DNA of 33,166 nucleotides, taken from the NCBI GenBank assembly GCA_031266665.1, contig JAISAO010000056.1, positions 1-33,166 on the forward strand. Reading direction: 5' to 3'. Position numbers and translations under genes: made by a program. The notes under the pieces are model-generated. The model was not told the DNA's origin. It did no database searches and was given only the letters and a program-made list of their open reading frames with translations. This document shows positions 30,345 through 33,166 of this stretch, one piece after another (position 1 is the first letter of the stretch; the number at the start of each line of letters is the position of its first letter). The DNA is from Propionibacteriaceae bacterium. GTDB taxonomy: Bacteria; Actinomycetota; Actinomycetes; Propionibacteriales; Propionibacteriaceae.

Positions 30345-32084
30345 ATGTCAGCAGTCGCCCCGGCTCCAACGGCCTTGTCGGCCGCGCCGGCCCGCGCCCG
30401 CCGTCGGCGGGTCGGCTTCGACCCCAGCACCTGGGTCCTGATCATCATCGTCTGCCTGGTCCTGGCCGTCCTCATCCTCTACCCCTTGGCGCGGGTGCTG
30501 TGGAATGTCGGCACGCCGGCCGGCCGGCAGTACGTCGGGCAGATCTTCGCCACCGCCTTCAACCGCCAGGTCATCGCCAACACCGTCGTCCTGGGTCTGA
30601 TCGTCGGGGCCATCGGCACGGCCATCGGCTTCCTCATGGCCTACGTCCAGGTCCGGCTCGATTTCAAGGGCAAGCGTTTCATCCACCTGGCCTGCCTGAT
30701 GCCGATCGTGTCGCCGCCCTTCGCCGTCGCCACCGCCACCATCACCTTGTTCGGCCGCCGCGGACTGATCAGCCACGACCTCTTCGGCTGGTCGATCAAC
30801 CCGAGGGGCCTGGGCGGGCTGACCTTCGTCTTGGCCCTGTCCTTCTTCCCCGTGGCCTACATGAATTTCAAAGGCCTGCTGGAACACCTCGACCCGGCCC
30901 TGGACGAGGCCGCCAGTTCCCTGGGGGCGACCAAGTGGCACATCTTCTGGACCGTCACCTTGCCCATGATGGCCCCCGGGATAGCCAGCTCCTTCCTGCT
31001 GCTATTCGTCGAGGCCATCGCCGACCTGGCCAACCCGATGGCCATCGGCGGCAACTATGACGTCTTGGCCTCGCGGGCCTACATCGCCATCACCGGCGAG
31101 TACAACCTGCCCTTGGGGGCGGCCTACTCAGTGGTGCTGCTGCTGCCGGCCCTGCTGGTCTTCGTCATCCAGAACTACTGGGTGCAGCGCAAGAGCGTCG
31201 TGTCCGTCACCGGTAAGCCGGCCGGCCAGCCCAAGCTGGTCCGCCGGGGGCCGGGGCGGGTGGCCCTGCTGGTCGGCGCCGTCGTGGTGGTCGGAATGAT
31301 CGTCTTGATGTACGGCACCGTCGTGGTGGGCGGCTTCATCCAATCCCTGGGCATCGACAACAGTTGGACACTGGACAATTACCGCTTCGTCTTGTTGGGC
31401 ATCGGCTCCGAGGCCATGTGGAAGACCACGCTCCTGGCCCTGATCGCCACACCGGTGGCCGGGGTGCTGGGGATGCTGATCGCCTGGCTGGTGGTGCGCA
31501 AGCTACGGCGGGGCAACTCCTGGATGGACTTCCTGGGTATGCTGGGCCTGGCCGTGCCCGGGGTGGTCATCGGCATCGGCTACTACTACGCCTTCGGGCG
31601 GGCAGTCGTGGCCGACGGCCGGATGTGGTTCCCGGCCCTGACCGGCGGGCGGGCCATCCTGGCCGGTGCCCTGGGCATCATCATGGTCTACATCATCCGC
31701 TCCATGCCGTCGGGCCAACGCTCCGGCATCGCCGCCCTGCGCCAGATCGACCCGGCCATCGACGAGGCCTCGACCTCCCTGGGGGCCTCCGGGCTGACGA
31801 CCTTCCGCCTTATCACCCTGCCGCTGATCCGCCCGGCCTTCCTGTCCGGCCTGAGCTATTCCTTCGCCCGCTCCATGACCACCTTGTCCCCCATCATCTT
31901 CATCACCACCCCCCAGACCAAGATCATGACCTCGCAGATCTTCGCCGAGGTCGACGCCGGCCGTTTCGGCCACGCCTTCAGCTATTGCACCATCTTGATC
32001 ATCATCGTCATGATCGTCATCGGTTTGATCAACCTGGTGGTGCGCGACCGCTCGCCCATGGCCGCCGCCGGCCTGGGCAACTAG
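30345..32084 (+). CDS. Fused double permease of iron-type ABC importer
   Basis: The 579-aa protein has two homologous permease halves of about six membrane segments each, the FbpB/SfuB/AfuB arrangement. Each half has its EAA loop for docking the ATPase: AASSLGATKWHIFWTVTLP near residue 190 and ASTSLGASGLTTFRLITLP near residue 475. The N-terminal 25 residues are Arg/Ala-rich and cytoplasmic. The ATG follows the double stem-loop; the stop TAG (32082-32084) lies within the AGGAGG ribosome site of the ATPase gene, so the two are co-translated. Confidence 0.93.
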   Translation: MSAVAPAPTALSAAPARARRRRVGFDPSTWVLIIIVCLVLAVLILYPLARVLWNVGTPAGRQYVGQIFATAFNRQVIANTVVLGLIVGAIGTAIGFLMAYVQVRLDFKGKRFIHLACLMPIVSPPFAVATATITLFGRRGLISHDLFGWSINPRGLGGLTFVLALSFFPVAYMNFKGLLEHLDPALDEAASSLGATKWHIFWTVTLPMMAPGIASSFLLLFVEAIADLANPMAIGGNYDVLASRAYIAITGEYNLPLGAAYSVVLLLPALLVFVIQNYWVQRKSVVSVTGKPAGQPKLVRRGPGRVALLVGAVVVVGMIVLMYGTVVVGGFIQSLGIDNSWTLDNYRFVLLGIGSEAMWKTTLLALIATPVAGVLGMLIAWLVVRKLRRGNSWMDFLGMLGLAVPGVVIGIGYYYAFGRAVVADGRMWFPALTGGRAILAGALGIIMVYIIRSMPSGQRSGIAALRQIDPAIDEASTSLGASGLTTFRLITLPLIRPAFLSGLSYSFARSMTTLSPIIFITTPQTKIMTSQIFAEVDAGRFGHAFSYCTILIIIVMIVIGLINLVVRDRSPMAAAGLGN

Positions 32085-32093
32085 GAGGACCTG

Positions 32094-33166
<1,073 letters not shown>

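Overview
The window is high-GC, densely coded bacterial DNA that reads as an actinobacterial (Actinomycetota) chromosome. The main reasons are a homodimeric E1 aceE beside a DUF3052 gene and a FasR-type regulator with fatty-acid synthase genes, a tmRNA whose tag ends in the actinobacterial style ...FALAA, and several genes with a TAnnnT box only 6-7 nt before the ATG, as expected for leaderless transcripts. I cannot name a genus.

Layout. (1) 1-4624: the 3' part of a Wadjet-type defence operon, with a jetB tail, the SMC/MukB-like ATPase jetC and the Toprim protein jetD. The jetC/jetD junction is out of frame. A 159-bp MITE-like element bounded by CTAG sits directly at the jetD stop. (2) 4822-6096: an AAA ATPase/DUF4143 gene on the minus strand, preceded by a four-copy array with an exact 23-bp period, then tRNA-Val(UAC) and a DUF3052 gene. 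(3) 6892-13876: core metabolism. aceE is divergent from a FasR/PucR-type regulator, followed by fabH-acpP-fabF; the fabD usually found in this cluster is not here, and a 380-bp non-coding stretch lies in its place. (4) 13899-15950: an aldo/keto reductase and uppP on the minus strand.

(5) 16000-18530: an accessory patch with a decayed ABC-exporter ATPase fragment, then an AT-richer two-gene ABC-2 exporter that looks horizontally acquired, with its own extended -10 promoter and a possible leader peptide. (6) 18534-24916: a YdhG-like frataxin-fold protein, a run of compact hairpins, ssrA (tmRNA), a membrane protein overlapping dnaE, dnaE, and the overlapping metX-metW pair. (7) 26163-27869: a secreted papain-like (C1A) protease with a C-terminal lectin-like region. 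(8) 27870-28400: a repeat-rich divergent control region, then a small ORF overlapping a one-TM membrane-anchored protein. (9) 29155-33166: an operon for an AfuA/FbpA-type uptake system (lipoprotein, fused double permease, ATPase), with the ATPase cut by the window edge.

The least ordinary signals are the jetC/jetD frame break with the adjacent MITE, the 23-bp array, the transferred exporter island next to an exporter remnant, the tmRNA 3'-end duplication with hairpins, and the repeat-rich region before the sORF/membrane-protein pair. Wadjet itself is already described. I see no CRISPR array, integrase or intact transposase gene.
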